Notes under the pieces: generated by a model
Databases searched by the model: none
What the model saw: the letters and a program-made list of their open reading frames with translations, nothing else
What the model was told of the DNA's origin: nothing
NCBI GenBank assembly: GCA_025450315.1
Contig: JANWHQ010000031.1
Coordinates: 1-64,000, forward strand
Source: Caulobacteraceae bacterium
GTDB lineage: Bacteria; Pseudomonadota; Alphaproteobacteria; Caulobacterales; Caulobacteraceae
Length of the DNA stretch: 64,000 nt
Reading direction: 5' to 3'
Program-made: the position numbers and the translations under genes
In this document: piece by piece, positions 26,356 to 35,809 of the stretch
How positions within the stretch are numbered: position 1 is the first letter of the stretch
Layout: every line of letters begins with the position of its first letter

Positions 26356-29300
26356 ATGATGGATGTTGTCGACAAAGCCGTCCCGTCGCCCTCCGCGGAT
26401 GAGACCGCGGCGGACGGGATCGCCGGGCGCCGGGCGCGGGCCCGGGATCTCGGGGCGGCCCAGGATGTCGAGGGGGCCGTCGAGGCCTGGCGGCAGGTCC
26501 TCGCGCTGGACCCGGCAGACCGCGAAGCCCATTTGAGGTTGTCCGAGCTGCTTTACGACAACGAAGCCACCCGTCCCCAGGCGGTACAGCACCTACGGAT
26601 CGCCGCGCAGCGCGACCAGGGCAAGGTGAAGCCGTTCCAGCGTCTGGCGCGGGCCCTGGAGGCGGCCGGCGAACTCGACGAAGCCATCGATGTCTGGACC
26701 AAGGTGCAGGCGAAGGTTCCCCATGACCTGGAGGTGCAGGAGCGTCTCTGCGCGCTGCTCTCGACCCGCGGCCGTTGGCTCGAGGCGATCCCTTATCTGC
26801 GGGCGGCGGCCGAGCGGGACGGATCCGCCAAGGCCTGGCACCGCCTGGCGCGGGCCTATGATGCGATCGCCGACGCCGAGGGGGCGATCGAAGCCTGGCG
26901 GACGGCCTGCGAGATCGACCCGAGCATCTTCGAGCCGCACGACCGCATGGCCGACCTGTTCACGACCGCCGGCCGGCTGGCCGAAGCCATCCCTCATTTG
27001 CGCGCCGTGGCGGAACATGACGGCGTGGCCAAGGGCTGGCATCGCGCGGCGCGGGCGTACGAAGTCGTCGGCGACGCCGAGGGGGCGATCGATGCCTGGC
27101 GGACGGCCTTGGAGATCGACCCGAGCATCTTCGAGCCGCACGACCGCTTGGCCGACTTGCTCACGGCCGCGGGACGGCTGGCCGAAGCCGTCCCTCACCT
27201 GCGCGCCGTGGCGGAACATGACGGCCTGGCCAAGAGCTGGCATCGCGCGGCGCGGGCCTGCGAAGGCGTCGGCGACGCCGAGGGCGCCATAGATGCGTGG
27301 CGCACGGCCAGCGAGATTGATCCGACCGTCGCCGAACCTCACGAGCGCCTGGCCGAGCTGCTGACGGACAAGCGGCCGATCGACAGCATTCCCCATCTGA
27401 GATGGCTCGCCCAGGCGGATGGGGCAAAGGTCAAGGTCTGGCAGCGGCTGGCGCGGGCGCTCGAGCAGGCCGGCGATCTGGCCGGATCCGTCGACGCCTG
27501 GAAAGAGGTGGCGGCCCAGGCGCCGACCGACGCGGAAGCTTCGCTCAAGCTGAGCCGAGGATTGCCCAAGCTGGGCCGCTGGCTGGAAGCGATCCCCTAT
27601 GCGGAGGCCGTGGCCCGCAAGACCGGCGACGACGTCAAGGTCTGGATCAATCTCGCCCGACTGCTGAAGCGCGCGGGCGCGTCCGAGGAAGAGCTGCGCG
27701 CGTGGCGGCAGGTGCTGTTCCTGGATCCCCGTTCGGTCGAGGCCCACTCGCGCCTGGCGCACCTGCTCTGGACGTCGGACCGCAAGAGCGAGGCCGCCGA
27801 GCACATGAAGGCCCTCGCCGGCCTGGCGCCCGGCGAGATCGGCCGCTGGAAGCAGCTGGCGGCGGCCCTCGAGGACATCGGCGATCAGACCGGGGCCATA
27901 GGCGCGTTGCGCAAGGCCCTCGCCATCCGACCTGAAGACGTCTCCAGTCACGAGAGGATGGGCGAGCTGCTCCTGGCTCTTGGACGAAAGCCCGAGGCCG
28001 TCCAGCACATGCGCCGCTACGCGGAGCTGTCCGGCGAGCGGACCAAGCCGTGGCGCAATCTGGCGCGACTGCTCGAGGAGCTAGGGCGCGAACGGGACGC
28101 GGCGAGGGCGTGGCGCCGTGTGCTGAAAGTCAGCGAGTCGGACTCCGAAGCGCATGAGCGCCTGGCCAGCCTGTCCGGGAGGGAAGGCGACAAGGCCGGC
28201 GCCATCCGCCACATCGAGGCCCTGGCGCGCATCGCTCCCAAGGACGCGGCCGGATGGGACCGGCTGGCGCGGGCGCGGGCCGACGTCGGCGACCTGGCCG
28301 GCGCGGTCGAAGCCTGGCGCCTGGCGCTGGCCGCATCCGAGGAACCCGAATTCCACACTCAGATCGGCATCGCCCTGCTGCCGCTCGACCGCAAGCCCGC
28401 CGCGCTCGAGCACTTCCAGAGAGCGGCGGCGCTGACGCCCATGGAGGAACGCCGCTGGCGGCATCTGGCCCGGTGCGCCCAGGACGTCGGCGAGGCGGCG
28501 GTGGCCGCGGACGCCTGGCGGCAGGTGCTGGCGCTCACCGGAACCGACGAGGAGGCCCGCGAAGGCCTGCTGGCCCTGGGCGGCTCGCGCGAGGAAGAGC
28601 TTTCGGTCCAGAGCGACGCCGGATACGCCGCGGCCCTGTTGCGCTTCTGGGGCGAGATCTCGGCGCGGGAGGAGCCCCACCGCGAGAGCGTTCGCCACAT
28701 CGCCAGCGAGCTGGCGAAGGTGATCGGCGGGCTGACCGGCTTTGCCCGCATCACCCATCCGGAATCGATCGGACGGCGCCTCGAGGCGCTGGACCGGATC
28801 TTCCGCGACCCCAGATTCGCCAGCCTGGCGGCGGCGAGGCCCGACGACATCCAGGAGGTGCTGTCCGGCCTGGAAGGCGATGGCGCCGCCCTGGCTCAGC
28901 AGGCCCTCATGGCGGCGGGCCCCGACCTTGCGCGCGCCCTGATTGCGGCGCCGGCCGGTTCCGCGGCGAGGTTCGCCGTCGACGAGACCCAGGCCCGCGC
29001 CCTGCGCCTGGGCCCGGATCCGGCCTTCCAGCGGCCGGTGCTGATCTGCGGCTTCCACCACTCCGGCACCCGTGTGCTGGCCCAGGCGCTGCAGGGCGCC
29101 GGCGTGTTCCAAAAGATGAACACACCCTCCCTGGAATGGACCTACGTCCAGTGGCTGAACACCATCATGCTGCCCGGCTGGACCGACGTCGAAGCGATCC
29201 GAGCCTTCGATCCGCAGGCCGCCGCCGCGTTCATTTCGCAGGACGAACTGGCCTTCCGCCTGGCGGCGGCGGGATACGGCGGCCAGGGACCCTGGGCGCA

Positions 29301-29769
29301 CAAGGACCCTCGCAATTCCGTCACCGCCGGCGCCTGGCTGAAGGCCTTTCCTGGCTTGCGCATCGTCCACATCACCCGTCAGCCCGACGACGTGCTCGGC
29401 ACCCTGCCAGGGCGATATGCGCGCTATTCGCCGGGCGGGAAGTCGCCGCAGGAGACGCTGGACTTCTGGTCGGCCCTGTGGACGTCCTACCTGGACGCCA
29501 CCCGTGCGGCCATGGCCGGCGCCGCCCACAGTATCGAAGTCACCTTCGAGGACCTCTGCCGAGAACCCCGGGCGGTCATGGGCCGCATCGCCAAGGCGCT
29601 CGACCTCGATGTCAGGCTCAGCGCCACGGACATTGCTGGCCTCGGCCTCAATCCGGAAAAGATCGGCGAGCACCGGCTGTGGCTCGACCGGGGCCAACTG
29701 GACGGCGACGATCTGGCGCGCCTGCAGGCTCTTGGAGCGGCTTCCCTGCCAGGGAGCGGGCGATCTTGA
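26356..29769 (+). CDS. Second large TPR-sulfotransferase
   Basis: A 1137-residue protein: TPR pairs fill residues ~20-760, a linker with no clear motif covers ~760-890, and a C-terminal sulfotransferase-like domain begins at ~893 with VLICGFHHSGTRVLAQAL (5'-phosphosulfate loop) and continues with WAHKDPRNS and IVHITRQPDDVLGTL (3'-phosphate region). The GFHHSGTR loop is a less common variant. The TPR unit is like that of the 20266 protein, and three units at ~26880-27482 are nearly identical. Start: ATG 26356 or the next ATG at 26359; upstream codons to 26287 are in frame but lack a start signal. The FkbM gene follows 30 bases later. Probably a cytoplasmic PAPS-dependent enzyme acting on a TPR-bound target. 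Confidence 0.85.
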   Translation: MMDVVDKAVPSPSADETAADGIAGRRARARDLGAAQDVEGAVEAWRQVLALDPADREAHLRLSELLYDNEATRPQAVQHLRIAAQRDQGKVKPFQRLARALEAAGELDEAIDVWTKVQAKVPHDLEVQERLCALLSTRGRWLEAIPYLRAAAERDGSAKAWHRLARAYDAIADAEGAIEAWRTACEIDPSIFEPHDRMADLFTTAGRLAEAIPHLRAVAEHDGVAKGWHRAARAYEVVGDAEGAIDAWRTALEIDPSIFEPHDRLADLLTAAGRLAEAVPHLRAVAEHDGLAKSWHRAARACEGVGDAEGAIDAWRTASEIDPTVAEPHERLAELLTDKRPIDSIPHLRWLAQADGAKVKVWQRLARALEQAGDLAGSVDAWKEVAAQAPTDAEASLKLSRGLPKLGRWLEAIPYAEAVARKTGDDVKVWINLARLLKRAGASEEELRAWRQVLFLDPRSVEAHSRLAHLLWTSDRKSEAAEHMKALAGLAPGEIGRWKQLAAALEDIGDQTGAIGALRKALAIRPEDVSSHERMGELLLALGRKPEAVQHMRRYAELSGERTKPWRNLARLLEELGRERDAARAWRRVLKVSESDSEAHERLASLSGREGDKAGAIRHIEALARIAPKDAAGWDRLARARADVGDLAGAVEAWRLALAASEEPEFHTQIGIALLPLDRKPAALEHFQRAAALTPMEERRWRHLARCAQDVGEAAVAADAWRQVLALTGTDEEAREGLLALGGSREEELSVQSDAGYAAALLRFWGEISAREEPHRESVRHIASELAKVIGGLTGFARITHPESIGRRLEALDRIFRDPRFASLAAARPDDIQEVLSGLEGDGAALAQQALMAAGPDLARALIAAPAGSAARFAVDETQARALRLGPDPAFQRPVLICGFHHSGTRVLAQALQGAGVFQKMNTPSLEWTYVQWLNTIMLPGWTDVEAIRAFDPQAAAAFISQDELAFRLAAAGYGGQGPWAHKDPRNSVTAGAWLKAFPGLRIVHITRQPDDVLGTLPGRYARYSPGGKSPQETLDFWSALWTSYLDATRAAMAGAAHSIEVTFEDLCREPRAVMGRIAKALDLDVRLSATDIAGLGLNPEKIGEHRLWLDRGQLDGDDLARLQALGAASLPGSGRS
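26881..27483 (+). repeat. 201-base tandem repeats within the TPR region
   Basis: Copies start at 26881, 27082 and 27283, exactly 201 bases (67 codons) apart. The first two differ at few positions (both encode IDPSIFEPHDR); the third is more diverged. The pattern shows recent in-frame duplication of a TPR pair. Confidence 0.85.
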
Positions 29770-29799
29770 TGTCCGGGCGCAAGTGAGGGCAGCGGCGAA

Positions 29800-30525
29800 A
29801 TGAGTGACGTGAACCAGGACCTGTCCCGCTTCACCTTGGAAATCCGGCACACGATGGTCGGAGCGCTCAAGGTCATCCACGATCTGGGCTGGCAGCCTGG
29901 GGCGGTCATCGACATCGGGGTCGCCACCGGAACCGCAGGGCTCTACCAGTTCTGGCCCGACGCGACCTACTGCATGATCGAGCCGTCGCCAGCGTCCATG
30001 CCCTACATGGAACGCTTGAGCTCCCGGCTGTCGAAGGCGGTGATCTTCAACGAGGGCGCCAGCGATCGCACCGGCGTGGCGACCGTCGCCAAGCACCCCG
30101 AGGTGGTCAACGTCCTGTTCGCGGACAAGCCCAAGTGGGAGGCTATCGAGGTACCGGTGCGGCCGTGCGACGACATGGTGGCGGAAGCGGGTCTGGAGGG
30201 CCCCTATCTCTACAAAGTCGACACCGACAGCCACGAGATGGAAATCCTGCGCGGCTCGGAGCGGACGCTTGAAAAGTCCGACGTCGTGATCATCGAACTG
30301 AATTTCTTCAACGTGCTCCGGGGCCGCGCCCTTCCGGGCGATATCCTCATGTTCCTGCTGGAACGGGGCTTCCAGCCCTTCGATTTCGGCGACCGCAACT
30401 ATGCCGCCTCGGGGGTCTTGAGGGGGCTCGACTTCGTCTTTGTCCGCAGCGACAGCGAGCTTTTCGAAGCTGCATTTCGCAGCACCGGCAAGACGCGAGG
30501 AGATCGGACCAAGGTCAAGTGGTAG
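29800..30525 (+). CDS. FkbM-family methyltransferase
   Basis: A 241-residue SAM-dependent FkbM-type methyltransferase. Motif I is VIDIGVATGTAGL, the strand 2 acid lies in YCMIEPSPAS, and the family hallmark 'KxDxxxHExxxLxG' reads YKVDTDSHEMEILRGS (the usual Gly before HE is Ser). FkbM enzymes O-methylate sugars or polyketides. It is 30 bases after the TPR-sulfotransferase on the same strand, probably co-transcribed. The acceptor is unknown. Confidence 0.85.
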   Translation: MSDVNQDLSRFTLEIRHTMVGALKVIHDLGWQPGAVIDIGVATGTAGLYQFWPDATYCMIEPSPASMPYMERLSSRLSKAVIFNEGASDRTGVATVAKHPEVVNVLFADKPKWEAIEVPVRPCDDMVAEAGLEGPYLYKVDTDSHEMEILRGSERTLEKSDVVIIELNFFNVLRGRALPGDILMFLLERGFQPFDFGDRNYAASGVLRGLDFVFVRSDSELFEAAFRSTGKTRGDRTKVKW

Positions 30526-30657
30526 CCGCCCCAGGGCGCGCGGCGGCAGGCGATGCGGCGATGAGGAGGCTTGCCGTCGGGCGTCTCCCGCCCGAGTTGA
30601 CCACCCGTAGGCCGGCTGCTAGCCGCATCGACAGGGTGGCGGGCCCAGTGAGAGCTC

Positions 30658-32256
30658 ATGGCTCAGATTGACGATCTTCTCGGCGCGGCGGAGTGGGCGC
30701 GCGCCCGCGAGGCGGCCGCGGGCGGTCCGCGTGTGCTGCTGGCCACCAGCATGGGGGGTCTCAACCACGGCGCGATGACCGACAAGGCGCTGGCGATCGC
30801 CCTGACGCTGCGCGGGGCGGCGGTGGACATCTTCCTCTGCGACGGCGCGCCGGCCTGCCAGCTGACCAAGATCGGCAAGGAATCCCCGGCCAAGCTGATC
30901 GAGACCGATCGCCGCATCCGGTGCCCGGCCTGCACCGATATCGGCCAGACCGTTTTCGCGCCGCTGGGCCTCAGGGTGCTGCGGCTGAGCGAGTTCCTGA
31001 CCGAGGCCGATGTCGAACAGGCGAGGTCGCTGGCCGTCGGGGCCGACATCTCCAAGCTGGTGGATTTCACCTTGAACGGCTGGCGGGTGGGCGAGCACGC
31101 GCGGGCCGGGGCGCTCAGGTACTTCGCCCGGGGCGATCTGGCGCGCGAGCCGCAGAGCGAGGGCGTAGCCCGCACCTTCCTGCAGGCGGCCATCCGCAGC
31201 GCCCTCGCCTTCGACCGCATCCTGAGCCAGAACGACTACGTCGCGGTCAGCGCCAACCATGGGATCTACACGCCTCAGGGCGTGATCGGCGAGGTGTCGC
31301 GCAAGCGCGGCGTCAGGGTGGTGAACTGGAACCCGGCTTATCGGAAGCACTCGTTCGTGTTCAGCCACGGCGACAGCTACCACCGCACCATGATCACCGA
31401 GGACGTCTCCACCTGGGAGGACCTCGACCTCGACGGTCCCCGCGCCTCGACCATCACCGACTATCTGCGCGATCGCCGTCAGGCCAAGGGCGACTGGATC
31501 TGGTTCAACAACTCGGGGGATACCTCGCGCGACGAGATCGCTCAGCAACTGTCGCTCGACGACCGGCCGATGGTCGTGGCCCTGACCAGCGTGGTCTGGG
31601 ACGCCTGCCTCCACTACGACTCCAACGCCTTCGAGAGCCTGCAGGACTGGCTGTTCCAGACGGTCGAGTACTTCGCCTCCCGGCCCGACCTGCAGCTGGT
31701 GATCCGGGTGCATCCGGCCGAGGTGACCGGCTTCGTCAAATCCAGGGACAAGATCGCCGACATCCTGGCCGATCGCTTTCCCGAGCTGCCCGAGAACGTC
31801 CACGTCATCAGGCCCGACAACACCCTCAGCACCTATTCGCTGATCGATCACGCCAACGCCGTCCTGGTCTACAGCACCAAGACCGGCATCGAGGCCTCCG
31901 CCCAGGGCGTGCCAGTGGTCGTGGCGGGCGAGGCCTGGATCCGCAACAAGGGCTTCACCCAGGACGCGTCTTCGCCGGCGAGCTATCGCGAGATTCTCGA
32001 CCGGCTGCCCCTTGAGGGACGCCTTTCGGAGGCGGAGCGCGAGCGGGCGATGCGCTATGCCTACCACTTCTTCTTCCGGCGGATGATCGAGCTGCCTTTC
32101 CTGGTCGACACCGGGCCGGCCGAGTTCGATATCCAGGTCGACACGCTGCGGGACCTGGCGCCGGGCGGGCAGGGGGGGCTGGACCAGATCTGCGAAGGCA
32201 TCCTCTCAGGCGCGCCGTTCGTCTACGACAAGCTCGAGCCGGCGCCGGCGGTATGA
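30658..32256 (+). CDS. Capsule-type GT-B glycosyltransferase
   Basis: A 532-residue protein with a two-domain GT-B layout. The N-terminal domain begins RVLLATSMGGLNHGAMTDKAL and IFLCDG, with a cysteine motif RCPACTD near residue 85 that may bind metal. The C-terminal domain has LQLVIRVHPAE, VHVIRPDNTLSTYSLIDHANAVLVY, and GIEASAQGVPVVVAG, which match capsule polysaccharide biosynthesis proteins (KpsC/KpsS-like and surface carbohydrate GTs). It is 132 bases downstream of the FkbM gene and 103 bases upstream of the GT-B/GT-A fusion gene. Transfer of a sugar to an intracellular glycan is likely; donor unknown. Confidence 0.75.
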   Translation: MAQIDDLLGAAEWARAREAAAGGPRVLLATSMGGLNHGAMTDKALAIALTLRGAAVDIFLCDGAPACQLTKIGKESPAKLIETDRRIRCPACTDIGQTVFAPLGLRVLRLSEFLTEADVEQARSLAVGADISKLVDFTLNGWRVGEHARAGALRYFARGDLAREPQSEGVARTFLQAAIRSALAFDRILSQNDYVAVSANHGIYTPQGVIGEVSRKRGVRVVNWNPAYRKHSFVFSHGDSYHRTMITEDVSTWEDLDLDGPRASTITDYLRDRRQAKGDWIWFNNSGDTSRDEIAQQLSLDDRPMVVALTSVVWDACLHYDSNAFESLQDWLFQTVEYFASRPDLQLVIRVHPAEVTGFVKSRDKIADILADRFPELPENVHVIRPDNTLSTYSLIDHANAVLVYSTKTGIEASAQGVPVVVAGEAWIRNKGFTQDASSPASYREILDRLPLEGRLSEAERERAMRYAYHFFFRRMIELPFLVDTGPAEFDIQVDTLRDLAPGGQGGLDQICEGILSGAPFVYDKLEPAPAV

Positions 32257-32359
32257 CCGGCGTCGCGTGGGGCGCGTCCGCAGGTCGCCGGGCGGATGGG
32301 TTGTCACGCAGATGGCCTGCCGCTAGATTCGAAACACATCCAGAACGGGGCAGTCTTGC

Positions 32360-34960
32360 GTGACCGAAGTTGAGAGGGTCGGCCGGTTAGGCTTGGTTCG
32401 CGAGCACGTCGGGACCCGCGGCAATATTCACCTGCTGCATCTTGTCCCGCATTCTATTGGGTCGGAGGACTTTCGTCTTCACGGCAGCACCAAGGACGTC
32501 GTCGGACGCCACCAGTACTTCCGCGAGCGGGGCATTTCCTACGACATCTTCTATCACCGGCGGAACGTCGATCTTCTGAAGAAGGTGCTCGCCGGCGACG
32601 ACCTGCCCGATTACACCCACATCCTGGTCGACGGCTCCTTCACCTTCGCCGACTGGAAGCACCTGCGCCGCCGATGGCCGACGGCCAAGCTGATCTTCCG
32701 CTCGCACAATTCCGAGCTGCCGCACCGGGTCGACACGGTGCGCTCCCTGGCCTTCGTCGCTCCGACCGACGACATGGACCGCCAGGCCCAGGACAAGATC
32801 GACGCGCGACTGAACCGGCGCATCTTCCTGGATCGGGATATCGCGGCGGCCCGCTTCGCCGACAGCATCATCACCATCGAGACCCTGAAGTCGGCGTCGC
32901 GCTATTGGGCCTGGCTGGGGTTCACGGGCGAATTGGTCGAGGTCCCCTATTTCCTCTCCGATGACTACGTCGCCGAGATCGAGGCCGAGGCGGCCCGCCA
33001 GGCGGGGGGCCGGCGCAAGTGGCTGGTCGCGGTCATGTCGTCCCACCCGGGAGCTCTCACCTACCACGGTCTTCTGGCGCTGCATCAGGCGGTCACCAAC
33101 CTCGGAGACCGGCGCGCGGACTGGCGCTTCCGCGCGACCGGACGTTCGTTCTGGATCAAGAACCATCCGGCCTACTCGCCGCGGGTGAAGCCGCTGGGGG
33201 TGGTCGACGACCTCTACAACCTGATCGCCCTGTCCCGCGCGGTGGCCGTGCTCTCCGACCTCGGGCGCGGATTCAAGACCAAGATCCTCGAGGCGATCCT
33301 GTGCAAATGCTGGGTGCTGGTCACGCCGACGCTGTACCGGCGTCTGCCGGATGCAGTGCGGCCCTATTGCCTGATCGTCGACCCCGACAGCCCGTTCGCG
33401 CTTGATGAAGCCCTGGACCGGGTCGAGCGCAAGGACTGGCCGGGCGGGAATCCCAACGCGATCATGCGCTCGAGCGCCTACCACGCGCTGGACACCATCC
33501 TGCTGGGTGAGCCGCCGGCGGCCGACGTCAAGGGCGCCTCCTTCGACGAGCCCGTCGCCGGAAGCCGCAAGTCGATCCCAAAGCCCTGGAACCAGATGTT
33601 CTCGGACGACGCGCACGCCGCCTCGTTCTGCACGGTGCTGACGCCTCTGCACAAGAAGGTCGCCGCGCACAACTGGGAGATGGTGGCCAAGCAGAATCCG
33701 GCCTTCGATCCCAAGTGGTATATCGTGGACAATCACGACGTCCACATGGCCAGCAAGAAGTCCACGGCTTTCCTGCGCAAACTGAAGGACATCCGCGGCA
33801 AGCCCGGGCGCGAGATCCGCGACCTCTATCTGCAGCGGGCCAAGGAAGAGTATTACGACTACGGCGATATCGCCGATTACTTCCCCGGCGCGGACCTCAT
33901 CGACGGCTGGTCGCTGGACCAGACGTTCGACTTCTATTCCGCCAAGCTGGATTCCACGCCGGCCGAGCGGCCGGAACACGAGCGCCTGCTGCGCAAGTTC
34001 CTGGCCAGCTACCACCACGCCTCGGGGCTGAACCTGTCGCTGGAGCGGGTGCGCTCGAAGTATGCGGTGGTGATCGACCCGGACCTCTACGTCATCCGGC
34101 CCAACTGGCTCGACGACGTCATCACCCACATGCAGGAGCATGACCTGGCCGCCTTCGGCGTGCCGTGGAACCCGCGCTGGTACTGGAAATACAGGTACTT
34201 CCCCTGCACCCACCTGATGATCCTGGACCTGGAGAAGTGCCCCTTCCGCCAGGACATCCTGGCCCCCGATCTGGTGCGCTACGGCCAGAAGTTCACCTCC
34301 AAGTTCTGGATGGAGCAGATGCGGCTCCGCAAGGAGGATCCCGAGGCGGCCAGGAAGCACCTGAGGTCCGATCTGCCGCGCGCCTTCGCCGAGGACCTGA
34401 AGCAGCGGCGGACCATCGCCGCCTCCGGCGACACCGGCTACGGCCTGATCGAGGAGTTCAAGCACAACCCGGCGCTGCGCTATGACTCCGCCACGCCGGT
34501 CTTCTCGCTGGACATGGGCTTCCAGCCACCGACGGTGAGCCCGCTGCAGCGCTCCATCGACCACCTGTTGCCCGACAGCTTTTCCTACCTGCCCAAGCGC
34601 GCGGGCTCGATGTCCGAGCAAGGCTTCGACTCTTTCGGGCTGCCCGACTGCCGCCAGTTCGGCTGGGAGGAGTTCCTCTGGAAGGGCGAGCCCTTCGCCT
34701 TCCACGTCCGCGGCGAACTGCACCGCAAGCCGGTGGGCCGCACCGACGACGTCCAGGTGCTGAACGTCTTGAACGCCATCATGCGCCAACAGGGGGCGAC
34801 GCCGGTGGCCGACAACACCTGGTGCGGGGCCGACCTGATGGCGACAGAGCAGAAGTCCTGGCACTACCTGGACGCCGAATATGCCGAGAAGCGCGCCGAG
34901 TTGCTGGGCAAGGACGAGCAGCCTCAGGAAGAGCCGCCGACCGAGGTTTCCGCGGCATAG
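32360..34960 (+). CDS. GT-B/GT-A two-domain glycosyltransferase fusion
   Basis: An 866-residue protein made of two parts that exist elsewhere in this window as separate convergent genes. Residues ~23-395 match the GT-B-like protein of 18906-19982 (HGSTKDVVGRHQYF, SHNSELPHR, GRGFKTKILEAILCKCWVL). Residues ~420-840 match the GT-A-like protein of 17896-18909 (VVIDPDLYVIRPNW near 570, YFPCTHLMILDL, FAFHVRGELHRK). The start is GTG 32360 by homology (the conserved LLHLVPHS begins at residue ~24). Such fusion suggests the two activities work together, adding two sugars in turn or serving one linkage. No membrane segment was seen. Confidence 0.85.
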   Translation: MTEVERVGRLGLVREHVGTRGNIHLLHLVPHSIGSEDFRLHGSTKDVVGRHQYFRERGISYDIFYHRRNVDLLKKVLAGDDLPDYTHILVDGSFTFADWKHLRRRWPTAKLIFRSHNSELPHRVDTVRSLAFVAPTDDMDRQAQDKIDARLNRRIFLDRDIAAARFADSIITIETLKSASRYWAWLGFTGELVEVPYFLSDDYVAEIEAEAARQAGGRRKWLVAVMSSHPGALTYHGLLALHQAVTNLGDRRADWRFRATGRSFWIKNHPAYSPRVKPLGVVDDLYNLIALSRAVAVLSDLGRGFKTKILEAILCKCWVLVTPTLYRRLPDAVRPYCLIVDPDSPFALDEALDRVERKDWPGGNPNAIMRSSAYHALDTILLGEPPAADVKGASFDEPVAGSRKSIPKPWNQMFSDDAHAASFCTVLTPLHKKVAAHNWEMVAKQNPAFDPKWYIVDNHDVHMASKKSTAFLRKLKDIRGKPGREIRDLYLQRAKEEYYDYGDIADYFPGADLIDGWSLDQTFDFYSAKLDSTPAERPEHERLLRKFLASYHHASGLNLSLERVRSKYAVVIDPDLYVIRPNWLDDVITHMQEHDLAAFGVPWNPRWYWKYRYFPCTHLMILDLEKCPFRQDILAPDLVRYGQKFTSKFWMEQMRLRKEDPEAARKHLRSDLPRAFAEDLKQRRTIAASGDTGYGLIEEFKHNPALRYDSATPVFSLDMGFQPPTVSPLQRSIDHLLPDSFSYLPKRAGSMSEQGFDSFGLPDCRQFGWEEFLWKGEPFAFHVRGELHRKPVGRTDDVQVLNVLNAIMRQQGATPVADNTWCGADLMATEQKSWHYLDAEYAEKRAELLGKDEQPQEEPPTEVSAA

Positions 34961-34984
34961 GCCGCCGGCCGGAACCTGGAGCGG

Positions 34985-35800
34985 CTAGGTGAACGCGGCG
35001 TAGCGCCGGTAGTACTCGAACGGGGTCAGCTGTTCGGAAAAGTACTTGTAGGTCGACTCGGGGTCATACCAGCGAAGATTGAAGTGCTCCGCGACCGTCG
35101 GGTGGATCGGTACGTGGATGTCCCCCATGCCGCCCGAGGGCCAGCTCAAGTCGCTCTCGGGAGCCGGAACATCCAGGGCGTCGTAGATGGTCTGCCGCAT
35201 GTAGCGCAGCATCGGCGGGGAGGGATGGTTCCTGGTCACGAAGAGCTGCTTTTCGCGGAAGTTGTCGTAGACGTATTTCCCGAAGGGAATGTCCGCGCGC
35301 TGATCCAGCTGCTCGGCCTTGGCGAGGTTGATCTCGTAATACCGCTGAAGATCCGCCTTTTCGCCGATGTTCATTTCCAGCCACCGACGGGCCGCCTTTT
35401 CGGGAGTGTCGCCGGCGTCGAGCGACTCGAGAATGGTCCTGTCGCCGTAGGGAAACGGGCCAGCGGGGTATTGTTCTGTCGGCTTGTTCCGGGGGTCGTT
35501 GACCTCCATCGGCCAGAGGATGTTCATCCATAGGATCGGGAAGGTGATCACCCTGCAGTCGGCCGGGATGTGTTCCTTGTTGGCCAGCGGCGGGGCCTGG
35601 TGGCTGATCTGCTCCAACAGGACCGCGCATTTGGCGAAGTCCTCCATCTCCAGCGGTTGCTGTTCACGCGTCTTGAAATTGCGAAACCGCAGCAGCCGGT
35701 ATTCGCCGTGCAATATCGGGCTCTCGACCAGCGTCTTGTAAATAAAGGACGCCTGGCAGTTGCCAGATACGATTATGGTGCGCCTGTTACGCTTATCCAT
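34985..35800 (-). CDS. WcbI-family polysaccharide biosynthesis protein A
   Basis: A 271-residue WcbI-family protein. The family's GNCQ motif is at the N-terminal beta strand (IIVSGNCQASF), followed by VLLEQISHQAP and FPILWMNILWP. WcbI of Burkholderia capsule loci binds CoA and is thought to be an acetyl- or acyltransferase. It is a paralogue of the gene directly upstream (35810-36670), 9 bases away. The last gene of a ~9 kb minus-strand block that also encodes an ACP and an AMP ligase, so an acyl transfer to sugar is plausible. Confidence 0.85.
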   Translation of the reverse strand: MDKRNRRTIIVSGNCQASFIYKTLVESPILHGEYRLLRFRNFKTREQQPLEMEDFAKCAVLLEQISHQAPPLANKEHIPADCRVITFPILWMNILWPMEVNDPRNKPTEQYPAGPFPYGDRTILESLDAGDTPEKAARRWLEMNIGEKADLQRYYEINLAKAEQLDQRADIPFGKYVYDNFREKQLFVTRNHPSPPMLRYMRQTIYDALDVPAPESDLSWPSGGMGDIHVPIHPTVAEHFNLRWYDPESTYKYFSEQLTPFEYYRRYAAFT

Positions 35801-35809
35801 TACCGGCCC

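Noticed and set aside
26881-27483. 201-base repeats as a CRISPR-like or mobile array
   Set aside because: Repeats are in frame, directly adjacent without spacers, and encode TPR pairs.
32387-34864. 825-codon minus-strand open frame over the GT-B/GT-A fusion
   Set aside because: The plus strand has homologues elsewhere in the window; the minus frame is a compositional shadow.
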